Positions 26,501-35,533 are shown, numbered from the stretch's first letter. The stretch: DNA of 64,000 nt from Saprospiraceae bacterium (GCA_016710265.1 JADJJL010000003.1:139001-203000), one strand, 5' to 3'. Made by a program: numbers and translations. Notes: generated by a model not told the origin, from the letters alone.

Positions 26501-29500
26501 ACGGACTGTTCAGGAAATTCAATCACAGTGACACAGTTAATCAATGTAGATGATATAACAGATCCAACTGCAAGCGATCCTGACCCGATCAATGTTGAAT
26601 GTTTCAGTGACATTCCAGCACCGGATGTAACTGTTGTAGATGACGAAGCAGATAACTGCGACGGTACACCGACAGTAGCATGGGAAGGAGATGATATAAC
26701 TAGTGCAGTTTGTGATGGAGATGTAGTGACAGTTACCCGTACATATAGTGTAACGGACTGTTCAGGAAATTCAATCACAGTGACGCAGTTAATCAATGTA
26801 GATGATATAACAGATCCAACTGCAAGCGATCCTGACCCGATCAATGTTGAATGTTTCAGTGACATTCCAGCACCGGATGTAACTGTTGTAGATGACGAAG
26901 CAGATAACTGCGACGGTACACCGACAGTAGCATGGGAAGGAGATGATATAACTAGTGCAGTTTGTGATGGAGATGTAGTGACAGTTACCCGTACATATAG
27001 TGTAACAGACTGTTCAGGAAATTCAATCACAGTGACACAGTTAATCAATGTAGATGATATAACAGATCCAACTGCAAGCGATCCTGACCCGATCAATGTT
27101 GAATGTTTCAGTGACATTCCAGCACCGGATGTAACTGTTGTAGATGACGAAGCAGATAACTGCGACGGTACACCGACAGTAGCATGGGAAGGAGATAATA
27201 TAACTAGTGCAGTTTGTGATGGAGATGTAGTGACAGTTACCCGTACATATAGTGTAACGGACTGTTCAGGAAATTCAATCACAGTGACACAGTTAATCAA
27301 TGTAGATGATATAACAGATCCAACTGCAAGCGATCCTGACCCGATCAATGTTGAATGTTTCAGTGACATTCCAGCACCGGATGTAACTGTTGTAGATGAC
27401 GAAGCAGATAACTGCGATGGTACACCGACAGTAGCATGGGAAGGAGATGATATAACTAGTGCAGTTTGTGATGGAGATGTAGTGACAGTTACCCGTACAT
27501 ATAGTGTAACGGACTGTTCAGGAAATTCAATCACAGTGACGCAGTTAATCAATGTAGATGATATAACAGATCCAACTGCAAGCGATCCTGACCCGATCAA
27601 TGTTGAATGTTTCAGTGACATTCCAGCACCGGATGTAACTGTTGTAGATGACGAAGCAGATAACTGCGACGGTACACCGACAGTAGCATGGGAAGGAGAT
27701 GATATAACTAGTGCAGTTTGTGATGGAGATGTAGTGACAGTTACCCGTACATATAGTGTAACGGACTGTTCAGGAAATTCAATCACAGTGACGCAGTTAA
27801 TCAATGTAGATGATATAACAGATCCAACTGCAAGCGATCCTGACCCGATCAATGTTGAATGTTTCAGTGACATTCCAGCACCGGATGTAACTGTTGTAGA
27901 TGACGAAGCAGATAACTGCGACGGTACACCGACAGTAGCATGGGAAGGAGATGATATAACTAGTGCAGTTTGTGATGGAGATGTAGTGACAGTTACCCGT
28001 ACATATAGTGTAACGGACTGTTCAGGAAATTCAATCACAGTGACACAGTTAATCAATGTAGATGATATAACAGATCCAACTGCAAGCGATCCTGACCCGA
28101 TCAATGTTGAATGTTTCAGTGACATTCCAGCACCGGATGTAACTGTTGTAGATGACGAAGCAGATAACTGCGACGGTACACCGACAGTAGCATGGGAAGG
28201 AGATGATATAACTAGTGCAGTTTGTGATGGAGATGTAGTGACAGTTACCCGTACATATAGTGTAACAGACTGTTCAGGAAATTCAATCACAGTGACACAG
28301 TTAATCAATGTAGATGATATAACAGATCCAACTGCAAGCGATCCTGACCCGATCAATGTTGAATGTTTCAGTGACATTCCAGCACCGGATGTAACTGTTG
28401 TAGATGACGAAGCAGATAACTGCGACGGTACACCGACAGTAGCATGGGAAGGAGATGATATAACTAGTGCAGTTTGTGATGGAGATGTAGTGACAGTTAC
28501 CCGTACATATAGTGTAACAGACTGTTCAGGAAATTCAATCACAGTGACACAGTTAATCAATGTAGATGATATAACAGATCCAACTGCAAGCGATCCTGAC
28601 CCGATCAATGTTGAATGTTTCAGTGACATTCCAGCACCGGATGTAACTGTTGTAGATGACGAAGCAGATAACTGCGATGGTACACCGACAGTAGCATGGG
28701 AAGGAGATGATATAACTAGTGCAGTTTGTGATGGAGATGTAGTGACAGTTACCCGTACATATAGTGTAACAGACTGTTCAGGAAATTCAATCACAGTGAC
28801 ACAGTTAATCAATGTAGATGATATAACAGATCCAACTGCAAGCGATCCTGACCCGATCAATGTTGAATGTTTCAGTGACATTCCAGCACCGGATGTAACT
28901 GTTGTAGATGACGAAGCAGATAACTGCGACGGTACACCGACAGTAGCATGGGAAGGAGATGATATAACTAGTGCAGTTTGTGATGGAGATGTAGTGACAG
29001 TTACCCGTACATATAGTGTAACGGACTGTTCAGGAAATTCAATCACAGTGACACAGTTAATCAATGTAGATGATATAACAGATCCAACTGCAAGCGATCC
29101 TGACCCGATCAATGTTGAATGTTTCAGTGACATTCCAGCACCGGATGTAACTGTTGTAGATGACGAAGCAGATAACTGCGATGGTACACCGACAGTAGCA
29201 TGGGAAGGAGATGATATAACTAGTGCAGTTTGTGATGGAGATGTAGTGACAGTTACCCGTACATATAGTGTAACAGACTGTTCAGGAAATTCAATCACAG
29301 TGACACAGTTAATCAATGTAGATGATATAACAGATCCAACTGCAAGCGATCCTGACCCGATCAATGTTGAATGTTTCAGTGACATTCCAGCACCGGATGT
29401 AACTGTTGTAGATGACGAAGCAGATAATTGCGACGGTACACCGACAGTAGCATGGGAAGGAGATGATATAACTAGTGCAGTTTGTGATGGAGATGTAGTG

Positions 29501-32500
29501 ACAGTTACCCGTACATATAGTGTTACGGACTGTTCAGGAAATTCAATCACAGTGACGCAGTTAATCAATGTAGATGATATAACAGATCCAACTGCAAGCG
29601 ATCCTGACCCGATCAATGTTGAATGTTTCAGTGACATTCCAGCACCGGATGTAACTGTTGTAGATGACGAAGCAGATAATTGCGACGGTACACCGACAGT
29701 AGCATGGGAAGGAGATGATATAACTAGTGCAGTTTGTGATGGAGATGTAGTGACAGTTACCCGTACATATAGTGTAACGGACTGTTCAGGAAATTCAATC
29801 ACAGTAACACAGTTAATCAATGTAGATGATATAACAGATCCAACTGCAAGCGATCCTGACCCGATCAATTTACAATGTATTGTTGATGTTCCTTTACCAG
29901 ATATTTTGGTTGTTGATGACGAAGATGATAATTGTTTGGGTGACCCTACTGTGACCTGGATAGAAGACCAAAATAATGGAGGAGCTGGTTGCCAAGTTGA
30001 CCCGTATATAGTGACTCGGACATACCGTGTTACTGATTGTTCAGGTAATTCAATTGATGTTTATCAAACTATTACTGTGATTGATGACACCGATCCCACT
30101 CCAGTTTGCAATGACATCACAGTCTATTTAGATAATACGGGTAATTATACTTTGACCCAAGCAGACATTGAAGACATTGCAGCAGGATCAACAGATAATT
30201 GTACCACAGACTTTGATGATTTAGACCTTAGTGTGGACATCAACGATTTTGATTGTTCAGGCGTAGGTGACAATGATGTAGTACTTACAGTCGTAGATCT
30301 TTGTGGAAATGATGCCACTTGTGATGCTGTCATTACAGTCGTCGATACAATCAATCCATTGATCACATGTCCAAACAATGTCACTTTAAATGCAGTGAGT
30401 GGCTCTTGCGAACAAATCCATAGCTGGATGATTCCGGTTCCAACGGACGCATGCGGAATCTTATCCAATGTGGTTAGTACAAGTAACAATACAGTGAATG
30501 TCATCAGTATTCCACCGACTGCTTTTGCAGTCTTCCCTGTTGGAACCACAACAGTTACATATACAGCCACAGATAATAATGGAAATACTGCAAGTTGCTA
30601 TTTCACAGTTGAAGTAGAAGACAACCAAGATCCAATTATCACAGGATGTCCATCTAATATTGGACCTTTATCCAATGACCCAGGTGAATGTGGCCGCGTA
30701 GTTTCTTGGACTGCCCCAACTGCTTCTGACAACTGTCCTGGAGTAACCTTGGAAGTAGATCCGGTAAATGCAAATGGATCCTTATTCCCATTGGGTACCA
30801 CCATCGTGACTTATACGGCCACGGATGCAGGAGGAAGGACCACAGAATGCAGCTTTACAGTAACCATCACGGATACAGAAGCACCACAAATTACATGTCC
30901 TGTGGATCTTAATTATACCAATATACCTGGAGAATGTGAAGCAGAAATTGGATATGACGCTCCTGATGGCACGGACAATTGTCCTGGTGCTACCACCACG
31001 CACGTATCTGGACCAATGACAGGTGATATTATACCAGTTGGTGTACACATAGTTGTTTATAAAGTGACAGACGATGAAGGTCTGATGGCTACTTGTAGCT
31101 TTACAATCACAGTGACAGACGACGAAGATCCTGTGGTGGATTGTCCAGCTGATATCGTTGTTCCAAATGATATGGGAGAATGCGGCGCTGAAGTAACTTT
31201 TGCGGATGCCACAGCAACAGACAATTGCGATATAGATGATGTTGTTCAAATTGCAGGTTTGCCTTCCGGTTCATTATTCCCGGCTGGTGTTTCTACAATT
31301 ACTTTTGAAGCAACAGACATTTATGGCAATACAAGCACTTGCAGCTTCACCATTACTGTCAACGAAGACGAAGATCCTATGATCACTTGTCCTGCAAATA
31401 TTGTAGATGGCACTGATCCGGGATTATGTTCTGCTTTGGTAAGCTTTACAGAGCCTGTAGGTACAGACAATTGCCCTGGTGCAAACACAATTCGCACCAC
31501 TGGTCAGGCGCCAAACACTTACTTCCCAGTAGGAGTGACGATTCAGACTTATATGGTAACGGATGCATCTGGCAATACTGCAACTTGTAGCTTTACAATA
31601 ACAATCAACGATACTGAAGCGCCACAAATCACATGTCCAAACAACATCGTTATTTCTAACGATCTTGGTGTCTGTGGAGCAACAGTAACATATGGTACTC
31701 CGGTAGGAACAGACAATTGCCCTGGCCAAATCACAGTTCAAACGGCTGGACTAGCCAGTGGATCTGTCTTCCCAGTTGGACTTACCACCAATACCTTTAA
31801 AGTAACAGATGCTGCTGGTACTTCAACTACTTGCAGCTTTACAGTGACGGTCAACGATACTGAATTACCACAGATTACTTGCCCAGCCAACATAGTTGTA
31901 TCAAACACCACCGGTCTATGTGCCGCTGTGGTGAATTATACGGCACCTGTTGGAACAGACAATTGTGCTGGACAAAATACGGTTCAGACAGCCGGTCTTG
32001 CTAGTGGAGCGAGCTTCCCAGTGGGAGTCACGGTCAATACATTTAAAGTAACAGATGCGTCTGGCAATATGGCCACTTGTAGCTTTACAGTGACGGTGAA
32101 TGATACGGAATTACCACAAATCACTTGCCCTGCCAATATATCTGTACCAAATGATCTTAACCTCTGCACTGCAGTGGTGAATTATACGGCACCTGTTGGA
32201 ACAGACAATTGCCCTGGACAAAATACGGTTCAAACAGCCGGTCTTGCCAGTGGCTCTGCCTTCCCAGTGGGAGTCACGGTCAATACATTTAAAGTAACAG
32301 ATGCCAGTGGAAACACTGCGACTTGTAGCTTTACTGTAACTGTCAATGACACACAATTGCCGGTGATCACTTGTCCTTCCAATATCGGGCCATTGTCCAA
32401 CGATCCAGGCTTGTGTTCTAGATTAGTTGGCTTTGTAGAGCCTACTGGTACAGACAATTGCCCTGGTGCCAATACAGTTCGTACCACCGGTCAGGCACCA

Positions 32501-35500
32501 AATTCTTACTTCCCAGTAGGAGTGACAACCCAGACTTATAAAGTAACAGATGCATCTGGCAATACTGCGACTTGTAGCTTTACGATAACGATCGTCGATA
32601 CTGAAGCACCAATTATCATAAATTGTCCTGAGACCCGTGCCATCGAAGGTTGCAATACAGGAGCGATTACAAGTCCTTCATACAGTGCAACACTTGCGAC
32701 AACTACATATGCGATCTTTAACAATGCTCCTAACAATGGAGATGCCATCGAAAATTGTGCTATTACCTTGGTGCAGTATCAAGATGTCGCATCAGGTACT
32801 TGTCCGATTACTGTGACCAGAACCTGGACCATCAGTGATGCAGCAGGTAATTCTGATGTATGTGTACAAACCTTAACGGTGGATGACACACAAGCTCCAA
32901 CCATCGTAGATTGTTCGGTAACCCGCAACATTGAAGGTTGTGATACAGACGACATCACAGGACCAGATTATAGTGAAACACTAGCCACCTCATCGGAGGC
33001 GGAATTTGAAGACGCTAACAACGATGGTAACATTACGGATGCATGTGGAATCACTTCTGTGACCTACATCGATGAGTCTACCGGAACTTGTCCAATAGTT
33101 GTGACACGTACCTGGTACATCGAAGACGCTTGTGGAAACGAGTCCACTTGTACTCAAACCATTACTGTGGATGATACACAAGCCCCAACCATTTCTACCT
33201 GTCCTGTCACCAGAACAATAGAAGGTTGTGGTACAGGTTCAGTAACAAGTCCTGCATTCTCTATGAGCTATACAGTTTCTAGTTATGGAGTTTTCTCTTC
33301 TGCGCCAAACAATGGTGTTGCAACAGATGCTTGTGGAATCGTAGAAGTAGGGTATCAAGATGTGGCTTCAGGTGAGTGTCCAATGACCATCACCAGAACC
33401 TGGACCTTGACAGATGCTTGCGGAAATACACAAACTTGTGTTCAGATCATCACAGTGGATGATACACAGAATCCTACTATAACAACTTGCCCAGTTGCAA
33501 GGAACATTGAAGGTTGCGGAACTGGAGCCATTACTTCTCCAGCTTATTCTACAACTTGGGCAAATTCAACTTACGCAGTATTCTCTTCTGCTCCTAACAA
33601 CGGAGTAGGAAGTGATGCTTGTGGTATCATCAGTGTAACTTACATTGATGTAGCTTCTGGTACATGCCCGATTACGGTAACCCGTACTTGGAAATTGACC
33701 GACGCTTGCAACAATTATGTGACTTGCGATCAAATCATTACTGTGGATGATACACAAAAACCAGTGATCACGACTTGTCCTGTGACCAGAGATGTCGAAG
33801 GATGTAATACTGGTGCGTTAAATAGTCCTGCTTATAGTGCGACCATTGCAAATTCATCCTTGATGGTCTTTGAAGATATGCCAAACTTTGGTGTGGCTTC
33901 AGACAATTGTGGAATCGTTTCTGTGAAGTACAAAGATGTTTCTACCGGAACTTGTCCAATTGTCGTGACTCGTAAGTGGTACTTGGAAGATGCTTGTGGA
34001 AATGTGGATAGCTGTACTCAGACCATCTATATTGATGATACCACTCCACCTAGCCTTACTTGTCCAAGCAACATCGTGACATCCAACAATGTAGGAGTTT
34101 GCGGAAACAATGTCAACTTTGCAGCCAATGCAACAGATGCTTGTGGAACTCCAGTGATCACTTACAGTAAAGCCCCAGGATCTTACTTTGTAGTAGGAAC
34201 AACCACAGTCTATGTAACTGCGACCGATGCTTGTGGAAATCCATCTTACTGTAACTTCACTGTTACTGTAAATGATACTACAAAACCAACAGTGATTACC
34301 AAACCTAAGACCCTGTACTTAAATGCAGTGGGTCAGGCTGCTCTTTTGATTTCTCATGTGAACAACGGAAGTTATGACAACTGCGGAATTATAAGTTATA
34401 GTTTATCAAAAACCAGCTTTAATTGCTCCAATAAAGGCGTCAACATTGTAACTCTTACTGCAACCGATGCAGCAGGAAACGTGGGATCCAATACAGCAGT
34501 AGTGACCGTGATGGATACAACCAGACCGGTGGCGAAGTGTAAAAACATCACCATTGATTTAGTAGCTGGAATGAAAACCATTTCTGCTGCTCAAGTCAAC
34601 AATGCTTCTACAGACAATTGCGGAGCTCCTGGATTGAGCATTAGTAAATCAAGCTTTAGTTGTAGTGATCCAATCACGAACAATGTGGTCTTGACTGCGA
34701 CCGATGCTTCCGGAAATTCTTCTACTTGTATTGCTGTTGTAACTATTCGCGGACCTATTACTTGTAGTATCACCTTGACACCAGCCACTGGTGCCAACAC
34801 AGGCGGTATTCCAAACAATGTGTATTTGGGTTATGGACCGCAGACAGTATTGATGACTGCAGTTCCAAGTGGTGGAACAGGATTTAATTATTCTTGGAGT
34901 CCGACCACACATTTGATCAATTGCACCAACTGTCAAAGTCCTACATTCAAACCTACTGTTGCAGGTAACTTTACATATACCGTGACGGTCACCAATTCAC
35001 AAGGTTGTTCTTCAACTTGTACTGTGACCTTCTGTGTAAAAGATGTGAAAGTACCAGGTATGCCGGGCAAAGTATATGTTTGTGACAATGGTATCACTAA
35101 AGAAGTGGCAATTGCAGATGTACCGACTTATGTTCCAGGTACTCCTGGTGCAACCATGGGTCAATGTTCTGATCAGTGTGCTCCACCATCATTTGGTAAG
35201 CCTGGTGAGGAACTTTGGTCTGGAGATGTAGAGAATACAGATGGATTAAACAATGTGATTACTTTAGAAGAAAGAGGATCAGATGGTAGATCAATCAAAG
35301 TATTCCCGAATCCAACCAGCTATTATTTTGACATGCAGATCTTCACTAAATCATCTGAAAAAATGGATATGATGGTGTATGATATGTATGGTAAAATGAT
35401 GGAACGCAGATTTATTAATCCGAAGACGGAATCTACACAATTTGGTTCCGAATATCCTGCAGGGGTTTATATGCTTCAGATCAATCAAGGAGATTGGAGC

Positions 35501-35533
35501 AAAACCGTACGCATTATTAAAACAAATAAGTAA
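17567..35533 (+). CDS. Giant secreted T9SS multidomain protein (about 5,988 residues)
   Basis: The start at 17567 gives a canonical signal peptide (MKNLKRLS, hydrophobic core, FTFA). In-frame ATGs at 17534 and 17444 are alternatives. In order: a beta-helix (pectin-lyase-like) region with three sections that each reopen with xFxxIQxAIDDA-like motifs (about residues 269-1678); a receptor-L/LRR-like region (1685-2162); an Ig-like domain; a LamG-like domain (about 2507-2673) inserted in an EGC-type module; sixteen 84-residue acidic repeats (2747-4090) plus one diverged copy; nine HYR domains; five 96-residue EGC modules; further HYR-like and PKD-like domains; and a T9SS type A sorting domain (about 5907-5988: KVFPNPT, MVYDMYGK, PAGVYMLQI). 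Export by T9SS and surface display or release are expected from the sorting domain; ligand and role are unknown. It is followed by a strong terminator. Confidence 0.92.
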   Translation: MKNLKRLSLIWILLLSAISFTFATSPNATIGAMVQNQLDCAVDGQVIYLPEGYIAEVLHVRNAVVLSPAKGSILKGLILDATNKAVLLSEDLVIDGTLEFRTGVLHAQGHNVKAKNTINVYDASYMMMGTLTISVPPNTTVNFPIGTMAGMADVDVIGNPTHTTDDITCSVVDRNLITDFSNPDPAGPRFAKFEWDISELVIGGSNVNFVFRFPTDPNNVQPSKAVLGHLVGGSWSYVNTTVSGAGPFATSAEGPYTTFSPFGVFGSLPVHNITQNTFYATIQAAVNAANPNDVIECDPAVYDEKVVIDKGLTLQGLDSATCILDGTGLGSGSGIAINGGVTNVSIKEMRIQNFTGTSGNSTAAIFATSSNNDLTIHRVTVQNNPSNHGIFGGALSGINNVSITNSRVINHGPGLRGIVLWDGLKTNITISNNLVSNNACCGIELQDGDASGVTVSGNTVDIGGGDNAIGLTGLNFSVGANLVSNNIITGGGRFGIEIKNPSGGVTVSGNNVKLTTLNTDQRDRAGIAVFRRSVLYNNVDIPNGVTVSGNTVEDYRQTIGNGEEGFGIVIEGTNHTVTGNTVNNCDVAIQQQGGLHPFSNYPGDGSTGSGSMPVLSPNYFGRGNSPYSCGNVIDNTNIFNANTVNVRNVISSSNYGLVTNTNNGETFCNIQAAIDDAQTINGHTLTLAAGNYNETVVINKELTITGAGKGSNPATNTVLTAPSSCVGVGFTISAPNVTVQNMYVTNFQDAVLLNGVVNPTINNMALIDYCRYGVSFGGNNSSIDILLTDIQRTSLLAGTVGMRVGTANAVNGLFMDGCTITGNALQGIVVFQATTPVAFDAITIQNSTISNNLQKGMYFEKLSNATFEGLTMADNGTDVSYNFNNGIDINLKYNAYSNITIQDCDITNSGHTGTAPDPQNPSAITIKARDDASSYNTIPASLSNVTIKNNRITGPRNGIRIGEIGKVNATPTNLLIEGNDLSFAFDHKAIISRITSDINVVCNWHGTTDLGTILNTFVEGATGDILLGTVLSSGVDGNVAPGFQPAGSCQCANSNLVTNTTTLETFCDIQSAIDDAQTLNGHTLSVSAGTYVENVIVSKELSILGPNSAIDPCSMTPRVAEAIVVPAAAAISSGEIFHVAASNVTISGLKIDGDNTSITSGFSSTNGADIDAAEGITVYETAINNLTATNNIIQNLSYFGLTLYDFPAGVPSTGHTISNNKIQNLGTYDVGSGIQFWGGGVLLYNNQYALVSNNCMTNVRMGVQTGNFSAANPGSSTYAQIDNNTIAARRRGVFHNLHYSTASPYTFSNNTITGVEHASETFWDGILLASLSVNSTSSGNTINGSAVTKPSEGYEVWNVKNTSPALISGGSVSNVDIGVFVNNYDGYASDAGDGAHVTINGLSIIPEATGTGIRLFDNPLATSNSNVQATLGAGVVITGGTDGLVIENSTAMVASPLGNVAFSGQSANYIELINNLNNIDATAASFGGVTGGTGTKTQLYDIEDKILHSVDISTLGFVTVKASNAYVTPNSFDSPTTTTPSVQRAIAAVANPGTVNIEAGDYRPNTMDATGKNITFSVGSSPGCIMVGNFTLNAGDILDAEIDGTTPCTQHDQIQVTGTVTLGGATLNPIFGYTMGATDSIVLITNDGVDAVVGQFSQGIYFTQGMVNYKIKYNGGDGNDVVLLRSCGDACGGTVTFAGNITISTQAQMDAFVNGSGCKYTHVTGNLTIDGNGNAATGADPAGVDPITDLCNLQELISVGNNLIIRDFNVFGNPTNLNELSNLEEVDNNMTIGSTNVNDNNTSFNTALSFPVLEDVGGTLTINQNPNITSISIPTVFPAGTGAVSILNNGTTGDVLTSVILGVSSTTGAFTLQNNGTGVTTIDLSDLSSVGGTLSLNSNAANTIAASIDLTSLTSVTTNANFIRTAGQVTGLALWTTLGGNFSFSNNALSPAQSLSLPLLNNVPGTLTIDNNTGLNGVNIPTTFSNPTTSVSVDLNPGLISVVLGVTSTTLDLSVQSNLTALTTVDLSDLTLVGRHLDMNNNASNNVSGTAVVDLSSLISTGGRLRLVRAVNTISIGSLTDVGTDVVQTTANRSFTFQFNAITDLDADFPAFLTIGGNLSVTNNTNLAQCCIIPCKLIIAGTTTVNNNTGNCQTLAHAQNACEPNAGITGDAEVCINDTTTYNGNPSGGNTPYNHTWTLTPGTGNGTITNNNDGTADLTGTMAGTVTLNYTVEGDLGCDTTVSFLVTIRPNATLSNCLSNHNLYTSDITPGDCLAEDMWTHPTIQAPDHAACGPNTLQVDYGLGGGWVTITPGSNANATYPLGMTTTMYRLIDGTGDIVATCSWILTVIDDEPIVLTACPVNRNVDGCTNIDVLDPPYSETSQATSYAVFSNGTNQGIASDNCQLIISYIDVSDGMFCPTTITRTWTITDGSLSTETCVQTITLDENTDPIVVGPADKTIEGCDETVLPQLPKQIQIGPSQAPETYYTDRYPPFAFAVSSFMGGDRIKHEINAADCETCRPGPYQSAFYNTQGRKYDIGNAVSISVDLYVPAAWATSNKRMAGMWGTAFDVGNAVSGFPIIEFTSDGSNPRFRGWDNGVWVDMGLPTGFVYDSWYTLIVRLVGTDFLYKVGDLEFKVPASASTYIGNIILQGHNTASPGVTYDIYWDNFRTLGINLPYSAAPASISESQFFAEGGSATDNCNDLSFEYEDELSGSCPTLVNRTFTVTDACGNLTTSLQVITIEDTMDPTASNPDPINVECFSHIPAPDVTVVDDEADNCDGTPTVAWEGDDITSAVCDGDVVTVTRTYSVTDCSGNSITVTQLINVDDITDPTASDPDPINVECFSDIPAPDVTVVDDEADNCDGTPTVAWEGDDITSAVCDGDVVTVTRTYSVTDCSGNSITVTQLINVDDITDPTASDPDPINVECFSDIPAPDVTVVDDEADNCDGTPTVAWEGDDITSAVCDGDVVTVTRTYSVTDCSGNSITVTQLINVDDITDPTASDPDPINVECFSDIPAPDVTVVDDEADNCDGTPTVAWEGDDITSAVCDGDVVTVTRTYSVTDCSGNSITVTQLINVDDITDPTASDPDPINVECFSDIPAPDVTVVDDEADNCDGTPTVAWEGDDITSAVCDGDVVTVTRTYSVTDCSGNSITVTQLINVDDITDPTASDPDPINVECFSDIPAPDVTVVDDEADNCDGTPTVAWEGDNITSAVCDGDVVTVTRTYSVTDCSGNSITVTQLINVDDITDPTASDPDPINVECFSDIPAPDVTVVDDEADNCDGTPTVAWEGDDITSAVCDGDVVTVTRTYSVTDCSGNSITVTQLINVDDITDPTASDPDPINVECFSDIPAPDVTVVDDEADNCDGTPTVAWEGDDITSAVCDGDVVTVTRTYSVTDCSGNSITVTQLINVDDITDPTASDPDPINVECFSDIPAPDVTVVDDEADNCDGTPTVAWEGDDITSAVCDGDVVTVTRTYSVTDCSGNSITVTQLINVDDITDPTASDPDPINVECFSDIPAPDVTVVDDEADNCDGTPTVAWEGDDITSAVCDGDVVTVTRTYSVTDCSGNSITVTQLINVDDITDPTASDPDPINVECFSDIPAPDVTVVDDEADNCDGTPTVAWEGDDITSAVCDGDVVTVTRTYSVTDCSGNSITVTQLINVDDITDPTASDPDPINVECFSDIPAPDVTVVDDEADNCDGTPTVAWEGDDITSAVCDGDVVTVTRTYSVTDCSGNSITVTQLINVDDITDPTASDPDPINVECFSDIPAPDVTVVDDEADNCDGTPTVAWEGDDITSAVCDGDVVTVTRTYSVTDCSGNSITVTQLINVDDITDPTASDPDPINVECFSDIPAPDVTVVDDEADNCDGTPTVAWEGDDITSAVCDGDVVTVTRTYSVTDCSGNSITVTQLINVDDITDPTASDPDPINVECFSDIPAPDVTVVDDEADNCDGTPTVAWEGDDITSAVCDGDVVTVTRTYSVTDCSGNSITVTQLINVDDITDPTASDPDPINVECFSDIPAPDVTVVDDEADNCDGTPTVAWEGDDITSAVCDGDVVTVTRTYSVTDCSGNSITVTQLINVDDITDPTASDPDPINLQCIVDVPLPDILVVDDEDDNCLGDPTVTWIEDQNNGGAGCQVDPYIVTRTYRVTDCSGNSIDVYQTITVIDDTDPTPVCNDITVYLDNTGNYTLTQADIEDIAAGSTDNCTTDFDDLDLSVDINDFDCSGVGDNDVVLTVVDLCGNDATCDAVITVVDTINPLITCPNNVTLNAVSGSCEQIHSWMIPVPTDACGILSNVVSTSNNTVNVISIPPTAFAVFPVGTTTVTYTATDNNGNTASCYFTVEVEDNQDPIITGCPSNIGPLSNDPGECGRVVSWTAPTASDNCPGVTLEVDPVNANGSLFPLGTTIVTYTATDAGGRTTECSFTVTITDTEAPQITCPVDLNYTNIPGECEAEIGYDAPDGTDNCPGATTTHVSGPMTGDIIPVGVHIVVYKVTDDEGLMATCSFTITVTDDEDPVVDCPADIVVPNDMGECGAEVTFADATATDNCDIDDVVQIAGLPSGSLFPAGVSTITFEATDIYGNTSTCSFTITVNEDEDPMITCPANIVDGTDPGLCSALVSFTEPVGTDNCPGANTIRTTGQAPNTYFPVGVTIQTYMVTDASGNTATCSFTITINDTEAPQITCPNNIVISNDLGVCGATVTYGTPVGTDNCPGQITVQTAGLASGSVFPVGLTTNTFKVTDAAGTSTTCSFTVTVNDTELPQITCPANIVVSNTTGLCAAVVNYTAPVGTDNCAGQNTVQTAGLASGASFPVGVTVNTFKVTDASGNMATCSFTVTVNDTELPQITCPANISVPNDLNLCTAVVNYTAPVGTDNCPGQNTVQTAGLASGSAFPVGVTVNTFKVTDASGNTATCSFTVTVNDTQLPVITCPSNIGPLSNDPGLCSRLVGFVEPTGTDNCPGANTVRTTGQAPNSYFPVGVTTQTYKVTDASGNTATCSFTITIVDTEAPIIINCPETRAIEGCNTGAITSPSYSATLATTTYAIFNNAPNNGDAIENCAITLVQYQDVASGTCPITVTRTWTISDAAGNSDVCVQTLTVDDTQAPTIVDCSVTRNIEGCDTDDITGPDYSETLATSSEAEFEDANNDGNITDACGITSVTYIDESTGTCPIVVTRTWYIEDACGNESTCTQTITVDDTQAPTISTCPVTRTIEGCGTGSVTSPAFSMSYTVSSYGVFSSAPNNGVATDACGIVEVGYQDVASGECPMTITRTWTLTDACGNTQTCVQIITVDDTQNPTITTCPVARNIEGCGTGAITSPAYSTTWANSTYAVFSSAPNNGVGSDACGIISVTYIDVASGTCPITVTRTWKLTDACNNYVTCDQIITVDDTQKPVITTCPVTRDVEGCNTGALNSPAYSATIANSSLMVFEDMPNFGVASDNCGIVSVKYKDVSTGTCPIVVTRKWYLEDACGNVDSCTQTIYIDDTTPPSLTCPSNIVTSNNVGVCGNNVNFAANATDACGTPVITYSKAPGSYFVVGTTTVYVTATDACGNPSYCNFTVTVNDTTKPTVITKPKTLYLNAVGQAALLISHVNNGSYDNCGIISYSLSKTSFNCSNKGVNIVTLTATDAAGNVGSNTAVVTVMDTTRPVAKCKNITIDLVAGMKTISAAQVNNASTDNCGAPGLSISKSSFSCSDPITNNVVLTATDASGNSSTCIAVVTIRGPITCSITLTPATGANTGGIPNNVYLGYGPQTVLMTAVPSGGTGFNYSWSPTTHLINCTNCQSPTFKPTVAGNFTYTVTVTNSQGCSSTCTVTFCVKDVKVPGMPGKVYVCDNGITKEVAIADVPTYVPGTPGATMGQCSDQCAPPSFGKPGEELWSGDVENTDGLNNVITLEERGSDGRSIKVFPNPTSYYFDMQIFTKSSEKMDMMVYDMYGKMMERRFINPKTESTQFGSEYPAGVYMLQINQGDWSKTVRIIKTNK
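25805..29836 (+). repeat. Sixteen near-identical 252-bp in-frame tandem repeats (84 residues)
   Basis: The period is exactly 252 bp for 16 units (4032 bp), followed by a diverged seventeenth unit up to about 30088. Units 2-16 differ at the protein level by one residue (D to N in unit 6, near 27196); unit 1 differs at a few. DNA differences are confined to a few silent positions, for example AACTGC/AATTGC, GACGGT/GATGGT, GTAACAGAC/GTAACGGAC/GTTACGGAC and ACACAG/ACGCAG. Units 2 and 15 look identical. Each unit has 4 cysteines, 19 acidic residues and one arginine. Copy number in an assembly should be treated with care. Confidence 0.97.
32600..34039 (+). repeat. Five in-frame 288-bp modules (EGC type, 96 residues)
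   Basis: The E-G-C codons recur at 32645, 32933, 33221, 33509 and 33797, exactly 288 bp apart. Each module reads C-P-V-T-R-x-I-E-G-C, a serine/tyrosine-rich strand, D-A-C-G-I, T-C-P-I-x-V-T-R-T-W and C-x-Q-x-I-T-V-D-D. Two more distant copies lie at about 24640 and 24950, the latter split by a LamG-like insertion. Sequence divergence is moderate. Confidence 0.85.

Noticed and set aside
25852..29868. Long open frame of 1338 codons on the minus strand
   Set aside because: It is the antisense shadow of the 252-bp repeat: one stop-free antisense frame in a unit stays open through all copies. Its translation is a pure 84-residue repeat with no domain logic.
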